Below are positions 1 to 9,600 of a stretch of 64,000 nt of DNA, in pieces. Every line of letters starts with the position of its first letter. Within the stretch, counting starts at the first letter, position 1. The notes under the pieces were generated by a model. It saw only the letters and a program-made list of their open reading frames with translations, did not search any database and was not told the DNA's origin. The stretch lies in contig CAMDUL010000010.1 in NCBI GenBank assembly GCA_945878135.1, positions 24,621-88,620 on the forward strand, in the 5' to 3' direction. The position numbers and the translations under genes were made by a program. This DNA comes from Chthoniobacter flavus. Its GTDB lineage: Bacteria > Verrucomicrobiota > Verrucomicrobiia > Chthoniobacterales > JACTMZ01.

Positions 1-103
1 AACGCGCTGAGGCTACCGGGCCTTGTCCCGTGGGCACTTCACCGCATGGCGGGCTCCGGGCCGTGGCGCGATGCTTTCCCCGTCAATCAAATCAAAACAC
101 ATC

Positions 104-712
104 ATGGAAAACTTCCGCTACCTCGTTGCCTTGTTGCTCGTCACCCTTGTCCCGGCCACCTTCTTCTACTGGCTGCTGCTTCATGCCTTGCTGCCCGTGT
201 GGCGGCGGCTCGGCATCTCTGCTTCGCAGTATTTGCTCTGGGCCGCGGTCACTGCGATGGCTCTCCTCCTCTTCGCCTGTCGCGACGAGTTGCTGGGGAA
301 CGCCTACGGGTTCCAGCCTTTGCTCGCTGCGGTCGGCATCGTTTTGCTGGCCGGGGCCATTGTCTTTCGCTTGCAGATCGAACGCCATTTGCCCTGGCGG
401 GTGCAGCTCGGCTTGCCCGAGATCGATCCCTCGGGCCACCCGCAGCGGCTGGTCACCGACGGACCTTACGCCCACACCCGGCATCCGCGCTACGTGCAGG
501 TGCTCCTTGCCTTGGCGGGTTGGGCCCTGCTGGCCAATTACCCGGCAGGATATCTTGCGGCGCTGCTCTGGATTCCTTTCCTCTTTGTCATCGTGCGCCT
601 CGAGGAACCGGAGTTGCGCCGGCGTTTCGGCATGGAGTATGCCGACTACGAGCACCGCGTGGCGCGCTTCTGGCCGCAGACGCCCGCGTCCAATCACCGC
701 GTCAAAGCCTGA
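104..712 (+). CDS. Isoprenylcysteine/phospholipid methyltransferase-family membrane protein
   Basis: The product is about 202 residues with four to five hydrophobic segments. Its C-terminal half is typical of the ICMT/PEMT family: a GPYAHTRHPRYV motif (SAM-binding region) and an EEPELRRRFGMEYADY stretch followed by the final VARFWP. These inner-membrane enzymes methylate lipids or small thiol/carboxyl substrates; the substrate here cannot be told. I chose the ATG at 104 because the hydrophobic N-terminus starts there; the in-frame start at 23 would add a non-hydrophobic leader. The next gene starts 11 bases after the stop, so the two are probably cotranscribed. Confidence 0.75.
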   Translation: MENFRYLVALLLVTLVPATFFYWLLLHALLPVWRRLGISASQYLLWAAVTAMALLLFACRDELLGNAYGFQPLLAAVGIVLLAGAIVFRLQIERHLPWRVQLGLPEIDPSGHPQRLVTDGPYAHTRHPRYVQVLLALAGWALLANYPAGYLAALLWIPFLFVIVRLEEPELRRRFGMEYADYEHRVARFWPQTPASNHRVKA

Positions 713-722
713 GCAAAGAGCC

Positions 723-1088
723 ATGAACACGCACCATCCGGCGATTGGCAACCTGCTGCGCTCGCATTCCGGCATCCGGCGGGGCGGACTGCGGGAAATC
801 CTCGAAATGATCGACGGCGAGATCGGCCTGCCCGTTCCCGCGGCCCGATTCCGTGCCGATTTCGTGCCGACGGCCGCGCGTTGGGACGGACCCTCGCGCA
901 CGGTCCATCTCTACGAAATCAGTTCGGGCCAGTCCTTTCCGGACGGCACCTTCGATGCCATCCGCGATTTTGCCGAACGCTTGCACGAAGGCACGGGCTG
1001 TTTCACCGCCATGTGGATCGCCGACGGCGATGGTAACGATCCGATGAAGGTCTGGGACGTGAGGGACGAGTTGATTTGGGCCAGATAA
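723..1088 (+). CDS. Hypothetical protein, 121 residues
   Basis: I do not recognise this family. The protein is soluble, acidic, has no signal peptide, and ends in WDVRDELIWAR. It begins 11 bases after the methyltransferase upstream and lies in the same orientation, so a two-gene operon is likely. Codon use matches its neighbours, with G or C dominating third positions, which supports a real gene. The ATG at 723 was chosen because it directly follows the upstream stop; an overlapping longer frame upstream is antisense-like noise inside the methyltransferase. Confidence 0.6.
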   Translation: MNTHHPAIGNLLRSHSGIRRGGLREILEMIDGEIGLPVPAARFRADFVPTAARWDGPSRTVHLYEISSGQSFPDGTFDAIRDFAERLHEGTGCFTAMWIADGDGNDPMKVWDVRDELIWAR

Positions 1089-1149
1089 AGGAAGGCTGAA
1101 AGCTGAAGCTTGAGCGTGAGTTATGCCGGAACCTCATGGCAACAAATGC

Positions 1150-1177
1150 ACCGACGCTCACAGAGCGCCGCTACAAA
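1150..1177. repeat. Intergenic hairpin element, TTGTAGCGGCG family (copy 1)
   Basis: This is a short palindrome, GACGCTC/GAGCGCC flanked by GCTACAA, related to copies near 13.2, 27.8, 28.6 and 40.65 kb. On the minus strand it reads TTGTAGCGGCG, and the TAG inside it is the stop codon of the isomerase gene at 1171. Confidence 0.7.
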
Positions 1178-2037
1178 TGTGTCGCTGTGCCGGTGTGGTT
1201 CGCCAGCGCGAGGCGGCGGGCGCGTTGGCGGAGGTAGGAGCGGGCGCGGCGGGCGCGGGCCATCACGATGTCGGGGCTGCCGTCGCCGGCCAGTTCGAGG
1301 ATGAGGGCGCCGGTGAAGTTCACGGCGGCCAATTCCTTGAGCAACGCGGTCCAGTCGATGCGTCCGTCGCCCGGCGGAAGATGGTCGTCGCCGTGGCCCT
1401 TGTTGTCATGGACGTGGAGCAACCGCAGATACGGGGCCATTTTGCAGACGAGCGCGAAAAGGTCCCCGGCGAGATGGGCGTGGCCGGTGTCGAGGCACGC
1501 GCCGACGCGGTTGCCTTTGAGGCAGGCGAGGATCCAGAGGAGGTCGGCGGACTGTCCGAACATGAGGTGCGGCAGTTTGTTTTCCAGCACGCATTGGATG
1601 CCGACCTCGCCGCAGCGCGCGGCCACGCGGTCGAGGACGCCGCAGACGTTCTCGATGCGCAGCAGGCGTTCCTCGCGCGAGGGAATGTCCGAGTTCTCGG
1701 GTCCAGGATGGATGACGAAATAATGCACGCCGAGCAGGGCGGCGGCGTCGATGGCGGGCAGGATGGCCTCGAAGGCTCGTTGGCGGGTGGCGGCGTCGGG
1801 TGAGGAGATGTCGATGTCGTCGGCAAACGGCGCGTGGAACGAGTAGGCTTCCATACCGAGCGTGTCGATGCGCGCCGCGGCCTCCTGGACGCGCGCGGGG
1901 TTTTTGTAGTCCAAGTGCGGCGACGAGAACACAACCTCGATCATGCTGAAGCCGCTGGCGCGGATGGTCTCGAGCCGGTCGATCAGCGGCTCAGTGTAGA
2001 AGCAACCGGTCGACAATCCGATGGGCCAGTTGGTCAT
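1171..2037 (-). CDS. Sugar phosphate isomerase/epimerase (xylose isomerase-like TIM barrel)
   Basis: The 288-residue protein has the AP_endonuc_2/xylose isomerase-like TIM-barrel layout. The N-terminus is IGLSTGCF. Likely metal ligands lie in VLENK, CLDTGHAH, LHVHDNKG and LILELAG, in the order expected for this fold. It probably isomerises or epimerises a sugar or cyclitol in the cytoplasm; the substrate is unknown. The ATG at 2037 overlaps the stop of the upstream AEP-like gene by four bases (ATGA), so translation is probably coupled. The last nine or so residues run into a repeat element whose TAG serves as stop, suggesting that the original C-terminus was replaced. Confidence 0.8.
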   Translation of the reverse strand: MTNWPIGLSTGCFYTEPLIDRLETIRASGFSMIEVVFSSPHLDYKNPARVQEAAARIDTLGMEAYSFHAPFADDIDISSPDAATRQRAFEAILPAIDAAALLGVHYFVIHPGPENSDIPSREERLLRIENVCGVLDRVAARCGEVGIQCVLENKLPHLMFGQSADLLWILACLKGNRVGACLDTGHAHLAGDLFALVCKMAPYLRLLHVHDNKGHGDDHLPPGDGRIDWTALLKELAAVNFTGALILELAGDGSPDIVMARARRARSYLRQRARRLALANHTGTATHL

Positions 2038-3482
2038 AGCTCGACGGCTGCGAGTGGCGAGGGCACGGCGCACGGCGGATGGGTTTCGGCGCCGCGGATT
2101 TCCTCCGCCTCGGTGGCGACGGAGGTGCGTTGTCCGGCGAAGATGCGGGTGTAGTAGTCGGCACGCAGAGCCGGGGAATAATCTTTCCATTCCGCGCCCC
2201 ATCCGTAATCACGTTCGAATTTCGAGCGGATCAGCCCGGCGATGTGGCGCGGATGCCAGCCGCGGTCGAGCAGGGAATTGGTGACCCGCTGCATGCCGAC
2301 CGGGCGCAGGAGGAGATCATTGGGATGGCGCAGTGCCTCCCGCGCGCCGGCCGGCAGAATGTCCAGCGGCGTGTGGTCGTAGGTTTCCGGCCAGCGGTGG
2401 GGATCGTCGTGCCGGGCGGTATGGAAAAAGTCGTGGAAGGCCTTGAGTCCGGATCCGAGGTAGTGGTGCAGCAGGTGTTCCGTGCCCGTGGTGTGATCGG
2501 GAATGACCGCCGTGGCGTCGCGGGCCGCTTCGGCGGCCAGCGCCGGGTTGCGCATCGCGGCGAGGCCGTGCCGCAGGTCGGTGCCGTCGAGAGTGACGAA
2601 AATGATCGGTCCGATGCGCGGCAGGTTGTCCGTGCCGATGGCTTGCGGTTGTTGCCATGGCTTGAGGTAGCCGCTGAAGGGCACACGGATGGTGCGCATG
2701 GGCAGGGGATCGGCGTATTCGGAGAGGTCGAGCGAGATCATTTCCCTTCCGCGCCGCGAGGGCGGCGGTTCGACGGCCGTCATTTCGACGGGAATGACCG
2801 TGTCGCGATCGGCCAACTGCATGACAAGGCGGGCGACGAATTCCATGAGGAGCCCGAGTCCGGCGAAAGCGCAGGTGATGGACGGTGCGTCGAGTCCGTC
2901 GCGCCGGCGGACGAGCAGGGAGTCATGAAGCTGGGCGGCCCGGCCCGATTCGGCCAGGCGGGCGAAAACACTCGAGGCGCGGCTGATGCGCCAGACGAAA
3001 TGGTGTCCGCGTCCGCTGAGGATATGCAACGGTTCGATCCCGTAGTGCGCGAGCACACGGCGCAAGGCCATCTCGACCGGTTCCTGCAGGGCGAAGGCCC
3101 GGGCGGGGTCGAGGTAGGCGTCCGCCGGGAAGTCGAAATTCACATACTCGATATCGACGTGGGCGAGAAGTGAGTCGCGGTCGGCCAGCGAGCGGCAGAT
3201 GTCGCGTCCGGCTTCGAGTTGGGGCGCGAGTTCCCAAGGCAGGAGCGGCTCGCGCTCGGCGGCGCGGGTGTTGTCCGCGGTGATGTATTCCGCGGTGAAG
3301 TCGCCCGCGGCGTCCGCCCCGAGGAATTCCAGCATGCGCGCGCGCACGGCAGGCTGGCGGTAGTAGTCGCGAAGGGTGTCGGTGATATCGGGCACGACAT
3401 GAGGGAACACCAGGCGCGGTGATCGTGAAATGGGGTATACTGCCCGCTGCACGCCTCCGGCGCGGGTGGCAGAATTGTCCAC
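2034..3482 (-). CDS. Predicted AEP (archaeo-eukaryotic primase)-like protein
   Basis: This is a protein of up to 482 residues with three ordered motifs that resemble the PriS/AEP catalytic core. The first is HVDIEYVNFDF (D110, E112), similar to motif I hhhDhD. The second is ILSGRGHHFVW (residues 154-164), similar to the S-x-R-G-x-H nucleotide-binding motif II. The third is MISLDLSEY followed by MRTIRVPFSGYLKP (D252, R266, S270), similar to the D and R-x-P-x-S motif of PriS. The C-terminal part (RHIAGLIRSKFERDYGWG) is unassigned. Such proteins make primers or fill gaps, but activity is inferred only. The start is uncertain: ATG 3482 lies upstream of a possible promoter motif, and GTG 3410 or 3395 may be the true start. 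It overlaps the isomerase gene by four bases. Confidence 0.6.
   Translation of the reverse strand: MDNSATRAGGVQRAVYPISRSPRLVFPHVVPDITDTLRDYYRQPAVRARMLEFLGADAAGDFTAEYITADNTRAAEREPLLPWELAPQLEAGRDICRSLADRDSLLAHVDIEYVNFDFPADAYLDPARAFALQEPVEMALRRVLAHYGIEPLHILSGRGHHFVWRISRASSVFARLAESGRAAQLHDSLLVRRRDGLDAPSITCAFAGLGLLMEFVARLVMQLADRDTVIPVEMTAVEPPPSRRGREMISLDLSEYADPLPMRTIRVPFSGYLKPWQQPQAIGTDNLPRIGPIIFVTLDGTDLRHGLAAMRNPALAAEAARDATAVIPDHTTGTEHLLHHYLGSGLKAFHDFFHTARHDDPHRWPETYDHTPLDILPAGAREALRHPNDLLLRPVGMQRVTNSLLDRGWHPRHIAGLIRSKFERDYGWGAEWKDYSPALRADYYTRIFAGQRTSVATEAEEIRGAETHPPCAVPSPLAAVEL
3431..3445. promoter_or_regulatory. Promoter-like motif TGGGGTATACTGCCC
   Basis: The same 15-mer, with one change, is at 17217-17231. 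It contains a -10-like TATACT on the plus strand and TATACC on the minus strand. It lies between the oppositely oriented starts of the AEP-like gene and a small PepSY-like gene. No clear -35 box is visible. Confidence 0.35.
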
Positions 3483-3483
3483 G

Positions 3484-3705
3484 GTGAAGACTCCGGCTAT
3501 TCCGCCAAAGTTCCGTTCCGCGTTGATCGCTTCCGCGGACGGCTCGCCGGGCCGCTACAAAGTGCGGTTGCCCCACGGCCACACGGTTTACGAGGTGCGG
3601 ATCGACGGAGAGGGCAATGTCGTATGGGTGGACGGCCGCAAGGTGCATGGCAATGCGGAGCTCGGCTTCCGCATCGAGGACGCGCTCGGGATCGAGGCAT
3701 ACTGA
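3484..3705 (+). CDS. Small PepSY-like protein
   Basis: From a GTG at 3484 the product is 73 residues: a short N-terminus followed by YKVRLPHGHTVYEVRIDGEG and a VDGRKV turn. This beta-rich pattern with a D-G-x-V repeat is loosely like a PepSY domain; a short metal- or peptidase-linked domain is a guess. A longer in-frame ATG at 3430 would overlap the AEP-like gene and the promoter-like motif, so I prefer GTG. The next small gene has a PepSY-associated transmembrane signature and begins 21 bases after this stop. Confidence 0.5.
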   Translation: MKTPAIPPKFRSALIASADGSPGRYKVRLPHGHTVYEVRIDGEGNVVWVDGRKVHGNAELGFRIEDALGIEAY

Positions 3706-3726
3706 CGACTCCGGGCGGGCCGGTCA

Positions 3727-3921
3727 TTGTTTGGCATTCCGGAAGAGACCGCCCGCCTGCTCATGACTATTCATGAAGGCGCATGGCTCGGGCGCGGCCC
3801 CAAAGTCTACTATACCTTGATCATGGGGTGCGGTCTGCTCGCCTTGGGAATCTTCGGCCTTCTCTTGCGGCGCAAACGGCATTGGTGGCGCGGCTCTTTC
3901 GCGTCTTGGGTGGGACTTTGA
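3727..3921 (+). CDS. Small PepSY-associated transmembrane protein
   Basis: The 64-residue product reads ETARLLMTIHEGAWLGRGPK, then one hydrophobic segment (LIMGCGLLALGIFGLLL) and an RRKRHWWRG tail. The order His-Glu-Gly-x-W, short linker, single helix and basic tail is the pattern at the C-terminus of PepSY-TM proteins. The start is TTG at 3727; ATG at 3763 is an alternative. The positive tail after the helix predicts a cytoplasmic C-terminus. It sits upstream of the metal-efflux operon in the same orientation, which hints at a role in the cell envelope, but no function can be assigned. Confidence 0.5.
   Translation: MFGIPEETARLLMTIHEGAWLGRGPKVYYTLIMGCGLLALGIFGLLLRRKRHWWRGSFASWVGL
3811..3822 (+). 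promoter_or_regulatory. Possible -10 region TATACCTTG
   Basis: TATACCTTG lies 157 bases before the first gene of the metal-efflux operon and within the preceding small gene. The identical nine bases occur at 34466-34474, eight bases before a small GTG-started gene. This is a candidate promoter only; no -35 box is evident. Confidence 0.25.
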
Positions 3922-3979
3922 CCCGATGGATGCAGAAAGAGTTTGACGGTGCAAGTCGGGCGCTTAGCTTGAGGCGGTG

Positions 3980-4300
3980 ATGAATCTGGGTCGCCGCTTC
4001 CGCCTTCTCTGGTTGACCGGCTTGGTCCTCTTGGCCGCCTCCCATGCCATGCATGCCTTCGAGCACTGGGAAATTGCCGCCCACGCGGATTGCGTGGCGC
4101 ATGCCCATGCCGAGGGTGACCACGGGGACGGCGGATCGCGGCACGATCACGGTTGCGCTTCGCACGACCATGCGCCGGCTCTGACGGACGGCGTTTTCCT
4201 GCTTTCATTCACCGAAACCGTCGCGATCGTGCGTCCGGTCTGTCTTGGCCTGCCCGCACCGCAGGTTTCCTCGATCGATCATCCACCGCAGTTGTCCTGA
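3980..4300 (+). CDS. His-rich exported small protein of the metal-efflux operon
   Basis: The protein is about 106 residues with a signal-anchor-like N-terminus (LLWLTGLVLLAASHAMHA) and then a histidine-rich middle (HADCVAHAHAEGDHGDGG, then HDHGCASHDHAP). It resembles the small secreted proteins often found at the front of CzcCBA or CusCBA operons and may bind the exported metal in the periplasm. ATG at 3980 is preferred over the overlapping GTG at 3977. It precedes the TolC-type gene by about 130 bases, a gap that carries a strong hairpin. Confidence 0.65.
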   Translation: MNLGRRFRLLWLTGLVLLAASHAMHAFEHWEIAAHADCVAHAHAEGDHGDGGSRHDHGCASHDHAPALTDGVFLLSFTETVAIVRPVCLGLPAPQVSSIDHPPQLS

Positions 4301-4331
4301 CTGCCGACGGGCGAAGTGTGCCCGTTGCCCG

Positions 4332-4351
4332 CCACGGCCGGTCGGCCGTGG
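4332..4351 (+). promoter_or_regulatory. Hairpin in leader of the CzcC-like gene
   Basis: A perfect 8-bp stem, CCACGGCC/GGCCGTGG with a GGTC loop, lies between the His-rich gene and czcC. It is followed by GGG rather than a U-tract, so it is more likely a processing or attenuating structure than an intrinsic terminator. Confidence 0.4.
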
Positions 4352-4428
4352 GGCATCATCCCCCCCGGGCGGGATGTTCACACGCCGCATAACCGGAGCG
4401 GCTTTCCCATGATCCGGTGGTCAGGACT

Positions 4429-5733
4429 ATGAAATATCATCCGACAACTTCGCTTATGGTGGTCGCCTTTTGCGCGGCGGCCGTCTCGCATGCTCGCGCG
4501 ACCGCACTTTCCTTGGAGGGCGCGGTGCAGGCGGCTTTGATGGGCAACCGCGATCTCCTGGCGGCGCGTTATGCCGTCAAAAAATCGGAAGGACGCCTGC
4601 GCCAAGCCGGCTTGCTCCCCAATCCCGAGCTCGAGTTCAACGGTTTCAGCGATTTTGTCTCCGGTGGAAGCGGCGAGGGGGAGTTTACCATAGGGTTACA
4701 TCAAATGTTGCCACTGACCGCGCGCTTGTCGCTGGCCAAGGAAGTGAATCGCGTCGGCGTGGCGGAAGCCCTGCGCGAGGTGCGCAATCATGAGCGTTTG
4801 CTTGTGGCCCGCGTGCAGGAACTTTATGTCCGGTCCCAAGCGGCGGCACGCCGCGGAGCGGACAGCGGGCAAGCCCGGGCCGATGCTGCGGCGCTGGGCA
4901 AGTTGGCGCAGGAACGCCTCGCTGCCGGGCAAGGGGCGCTCTCGGAATCCGCCTTGGCCAGGGTCGAGGAGCAACGCTGGATCACTTCGTCAACCGCAGC
5001 GGCGACCGACGCGGAAAGTTTGCGGCTCGAGTTGAAAACCGCGCTCGGCCTGCCGGCTGATGCGCCACTCGAGCTGACCGAATCTTTGGCCTCCGCCGTG
5101 GAATCACTGCGCGCGCGTTCATCCGCCGCACGGCCGTCCTACCGCCCGGATGTGGAGCTCGCCCTGCTGGCTTTGGACCGCGCCGGTGCCGAGACGCGTC
5201 TGGCCAAGGCCAGTGCGTGGGAAGGCATCCGCGTGGGGGTCGAATACATGCAGGACAACGGGGTGGATGCGCCTGGAGGTATCGATACGGGACATTTCCT
5301 CGGGGTCAAAGTGATGCTCCCTTTGCCCGTGTGGGATCGCAAAACCGGCGAAATCGAGGCCAGCCAGGCCGCCGCGGAGCAAACGGCCGCGCAAGTGCGG
5401 GCCCTCGAATTGGAGGTGGCCAACGGCATCGCCGCGGCACGACGACGCGCGGCCTTGCTCGAGCAGCAGTCGAGCCTCTACGGTCGCGACACGCAGCCGG
5501 TCATCGACGGCGCGGAGCGCGACATGGCCGAGGGTTTCGAACAGGGGCGCGTCGATGCCCGCGACGTGCTTCTCGTCCGCGCGCAGAATGCGGCCCTGCG
5601 CCTCGAATCGACCAAGATCCTCGAAGACCTCGGCCTCGCCCTCATTCAACTCGAAGCCGTCGCCGGCACGCATCCGGCCGTGGCGGCGCCTTACCTCGAA
5701 AAAGAACCCGCCCGCCGGAGAAAGAAACCATGA
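4429..5733 (+). CDS. czcC: TolC-family outer-membrane factor of a metal efflux system (CzcC-like)
   Basis: The 434-residue protein has an N-terminal signal peptide ending near ARAT and the repeated outer-membrane-efflux pattern. LSLEGAVQAALMGNRDL opens the first repeat. ARYAVKKSEGRLRQAGLLPNP is the canonical start of its helix, and a matching second repeat follows near residue 220 (SYRPDVELALLALDRA). It forms the outer-membrane channel of a three-part RND pump. Its stop overlaps the CzcB-like start by four bases (ATGA). The metal is not specified by the sequence; Co/Zn/Cd or Cu/Ag are possible. Confidence 0.85.
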   Translation: MKYHPTTSLMVVAFCAAAVSHARATALSLEGAVQAALMGNRDLLAARYAVKKSEGRLRQAGLLPNPELEFNGFSDFVSGGSGEGEFTIGLHQMLPLTARLSLAKEVNRVGVAEALREVRNHERLLVARVQELYVRSQAAARRGADSGQARADAAALGKLAQERLAAGQGALSESALARVEEQRWITSSTAAATDAESLRLELKTALGLPADAPLELTESLASAVESLRARSSAARPSYRPDVELALLALDRAGAETRLAKASAWEGIRVGVEYMQDNGVDAPGGIDTGHFLGVKVMLPLPVWDRKTGEIEASQAAAEQTAAQVRALELEVANGIAAARRRAALLEQQSSLYGRDTQPVIDGAERDMAEGFEQGRVDARDVLLVRAQNAALRLESTKILEDLGLALIQLEAVAGTHPAVAAPYLEKEPARRRKKP

Positions 5734-6683
5734 AAACCCTCCTCGTCCTCGCCGTCCTCGCGACCGGCCTTCCGCTTTTGCAAGCCGGCCCCGGGCATGA
5801 TCATCCGTCCGAGCCCGGAGGCGCCGCATCGCCGGGCGGTCCGGTCGAGCTGACCGCCCAACAGGCGGCCAATCTCGGGTTGCAGACCGTGGAGGCGGAG
5901 ATCGTCGAACTGGCCCCGACCCTCGAAGTCCCCGCCGTCTTCGTGCTGCCGCCCGAACGTCACGCGCGCATCACGGCGCCTTTCGCCGGACGTGTCACCG
6001 CGTTGCTGGCCAAACTCGGCGACCATGTGCACCGCGGCCAACCCCTCATGCGGGTCACCCCGCTGGCTGTGGGTAGTCCACCGCAGGAAATCCGGGCCCC
6101 GCTCGACGGCGTCGTCTTCGAGCAGGACGCGGTCATCGGCCTGCCCTTCACCCCGGAGACCACACTCATGGAAACGGGCGATTACCGCGAGTTGCTGGCC
6201 CGCGGGAGTTTCTACCAGTCGCCCGAATTGACCCGCGTCGCGCCGGGTCAGAAATCCGTGGTCCTGCTTGACGTGTTTCCCGGCGAACGCTTCGAGGGCG
6301 TGGTCCAGCGCATCGATCCCGGTCACCTCGACGGCAGTGCTTTCTTCCACATCTACGCCCTTGTGCCGAATACTTCGCACAAGTTGCACCCCAATTACCG
6401 CGGCCGCATGCTCGTCGAAACCGGCGCGTTGCAAACCGTGGTGGCCGTCCCGCGTCGCGCCGTGCTCGGCCGCCTCGGGGCCAGATTCGTCTACGTGCAA
6501 ACCGAACCCCTGCACTTCGAGCGGCGCGACGTGGTGACCGGCCTCGTCTCCGGCGACCGCGTGGAAATCGTCGAAGGCGTGCTGCCCGGCGACATCGTTG
6601 TGACCAACGGACATTACCAGCTGCAATACACCACGAGCGGCGGGGCGGTCGCCGGGGAAGCCGGACACGACCACGCGCACTGA
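5730..6683 (+). CDS. czcB: RND efflux periplasmic adaptor (CzcB/HlyD-like)
   Basis: The 317-residue protein starts with a signal peptide (LLVLAVLATGLPLLQAGPGH) and a short His/Asp stretch, HDHPSEPGG. It continues with the barrel-sandwich hybrid (ITAPFAGRVTALLAKLGDHVHRG and IRAPLDGVVFEQDAVIG) and ends in a membrane-proximal domain (VEGVLPGDIVVTNGHYQL) and an HDHAH tail. It links the inner-membrane pump to the outer-membrane channel. It is short for the family because the alpha-hairpin is minimal. The N- and C-terminal His clusters may bind metal. Start and stop overlap or abut its neighbours, so the operon is tightly coupled. Confidence 0.87.
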   Translation: MKTLLVLAVLATGLPLLQAGPGHDHPSEPGGAASPGGPVELTAQQAANLGLQTVEAEIVELAPTLEVPAVFVLPPERHARITAPFAGRVTALLAKLGDHVHRGQPLMRVTPLAVGSPPQEIRAPLDGVVFEQDAVIGLPFTPETTLMETGDYRELLARGSFYQSPELTRVAPGQKSVVLLDVFPGERFEGVVQRIDPGHLDGSAFFHIYALVPNTSHKLHPNYRGRMLVETGALQTVVAVPRRAVLGRLGARFVYVQTEPLHFERRDVVTGLVSGDRVEIVEGVLPGDIVVTNGHYQLQYTTSGGAVAGEAGHDHAH

Positions 6684-6686
6684 TCC

Positions 6687-9600
6687 ATGTTCGACCGCCT
6701 CATCGCTTTTTCCGTGCGCAACCGCCTTCTGGTGGTGGTCGTGGCCGCTCTGTTGGCGGCCTACGGCGGTCATGTGCTCACGCGGATCCCGGTGGATGTC
6801 TTTCCGGATTTGAATCGTCCGACGGTCACCATTTTCACCGAGGCGCCCGGCCTCGCGCCGGACGAGGTGGAGTTGCAGGTGACGCTGCCGCTCGAGACGG
6901 CGGTCAACGGGGCCGCCGGGGTGGAACGCGTCCGCTCCATGTCGGGCATCGGGCTCTCCCTCGTCTTTGTCGAATTCGGTTGGGATACCGACATCTACCG
7001 CGCACGGCAGATTGTCGGGGAAAAGGTGGCCGAAGTGACGCCGTCCTTGCCCCGCGAGGTCCGTCCGTTTCTCGGTCCGGTCTCCTCGATCATGGGCCAG
7101 ATCATGGCCATCGGGCTGACGAGCGACAACGCCGCGGTCAAGCCGATGGAATTGCGCACCCTGGCCGATTGGGATCTGCGGCGGCGGTTGATGGGGATTC
7201 CCGGCGTGTCGCAGGTCACCGTGATGGGCGGCGATGTGCGGCAATACCAGGTGCTGGTCGATCCGGTGACACTGGCCGCCAACCGGATCTCGTTGCACGA
7301 GGTGCAGACCGCCATCGACGAATCCAACGTCAATTCCTCCGGCGGTTTCCTTCCCGACGCCCATTCCGAGATGCTCATCCGAAATCTCGCCCGGTTGGAA
7401 ACGGCGGATGATCTGGCGGCTACCGTGGTCAAAGTGCTGCCGGACGGATCAAGCATCCTGCTCGGGCAAATTGCCGAGGTGCGCGAGGGTGCGGCATTGA
7501 ACAAGCGCGGCGATGCCGGCATCGACGGAATTCCCGGGGTCATCCTCACCGTGCAAAAACAACCCGGGGTGGACACCGTTCTACTGACCCGCAAAATCGA
7601 GGCCGAACTGGCCACCATCGCCGCGAGTTTGCCGCAAGGCGTGCGCGTGCACGGGGACATTTTCCGTCAGAGCAACTTCATCGAGCGAGCCGTGCACAAT
7701 GTGGAGGAGGCCCTGCGCGACGGCAGCCTCATGGTGGCTGTTGTGTTATTCATCTTCCTCCTCAACTTCCGCACGACCGCGATCACCCTCACGGCCATTC
7801 CGCTGTCGCTGCTCGTCACCTTCATCGTCTTCAAGTGGGCCGGGCTGGGGATCAACACCATGACCTTGGGCGGGTTGGCCGTGGCCATCGGCGAGTTGGT
7901 CGACGACGCCATTGTCGACGTGGAAAACGTTTTCCGCCGCCTCCGCGAGAACCGCCATGCCGCGCAGCCGCGTCCGGTGCTCGACGTGGTCGTCTCCGCC
8001 TCGCGCGAGATCCGCAATTCCATCGTCTTTGCCACGGTGCTTGTCGTTCTTGTCTTTCTCCCTCTCTTCGCTTTGCAGGGCATCGAGGGGCGCATTTTCA
8101 CGCCTTTGGCCGTGGCTTACATCGTCTCGATCCTTGCCTCGCTGCTTGTTTCCCTGACCGTGACCCCCGCACTCTGCGCCCTGCTTCTGCCGCGCATGAA
8201 GCGCATGGAGCACCGGGGGGATGGATGGCTGGTCCGCCGGATCAAAGCTCTCGAGGCGCGTGTCCTCGCTTCCTGTTTCGCCGCCCCGAAACGCATCTAT
8301 CTGGCCGCCGGCGCCCTCTTCCTGGCTGCGCTGGCCACCGTACCCACGCTGGGACGCGAGTTTTTGCCGGAATTCAACGAGGGCAGCATCACCGCCTTTG
8401 TCGTCTCCGCGCCGGGCACCTCATTGGAAGAAAGCAACCGCATCAGCCGGATTGCGGAGGAGTTGCTCGGGGGCGTGCCCGAGGCCAAGACCATCGCGCG
8501 CCGCACCGGACGCGCCGAGGGCGATGAGCACGTCATGGAGGTCAATACCACGGAGATCGAATTCGAATTGGACCCCTCTGACCGCTCCAAAGCGGAAATC
8601 CTGGCCGACATCCGCGGGCGTCTCTTGACGTTGCCCGGGGTGGGGGTGAGTGTGGGTCAACCCATCTCGCACCGCATCGACCACCTTTTATCGGGCGTGC
8701 AGGCCCAGATCGCGATCAAGATTTTCGGCGATGACCTCGAGGAACTGCGGCGCTTGGCCGGCGAGGTCCGCGATGCGGTGTCCGGCGTCCCGGGCATGGC
8801 CGATGTGCAGATCGAACGCGTCACTCTCGTGCCGCAGGTCCACGTGCGCTTCGACCGCGCCAAATGCGCGGCCTACGGATTGCGTCCGGGCGAGGCGGCA
8901 CATTACACCTCGCTCGCCCTCAAGGGCGCGGCGGTCACCGAGGTGCTCGAGGGACAGCGCTCCTTCGATGTCGTGCTGCGCCTTACCGATGAAGCCCGGG
9001 AGGATCTCGACGCCATCCGGGCCATTCCGATCGATACGCTGAACGGCGAAATCGTCCCCCTTGGTCTGGTCGCCGAGGTTTCCGAGGCCATGGGTCCGAA
9101 CATGATCAACCGGGAGAACGCGCAGCGCCGGATCTATGTCTCGGCGAATGCGGCCGGCCGCGACCTCGTCTCCACGGTGCAGGACGCGCAAGCCGCGGTG
9201 GCCGACCAGGTCGTTTTCCCCGAGGGCTACTTCGTGACCTACGGCGGGCAATTCGAGAGCGAGGCCGGGGCCTCGCGCATGATCCTCCTGCTCGGCACCC
9301 TGAGCCTCGCCGCCATGTTCCTCGTCCTTTACCTGCAATTCCAGAGCACGGCCCTGGCGGCTCAGGTCATGCTGAACATTCCTCTGGCCTTTGTCGGCGC
9401 CGTCTTCGGCGTGAAATTATTCTCCGGCGGCGTCCTCTCGGTCGCCTCGCTGGTCGGCTTCATCGCCCTTACCGGCATCGCCGCGCGCAACGGCATCATG
9501 ATGATCACCCACTACCTCCATCTCATGCGCGAGGAGGGGATGCCATTCGACCGGGCGATGATCTTGCGCGGCACGCAGGAACGGATCGTGCCCGTGCTCA

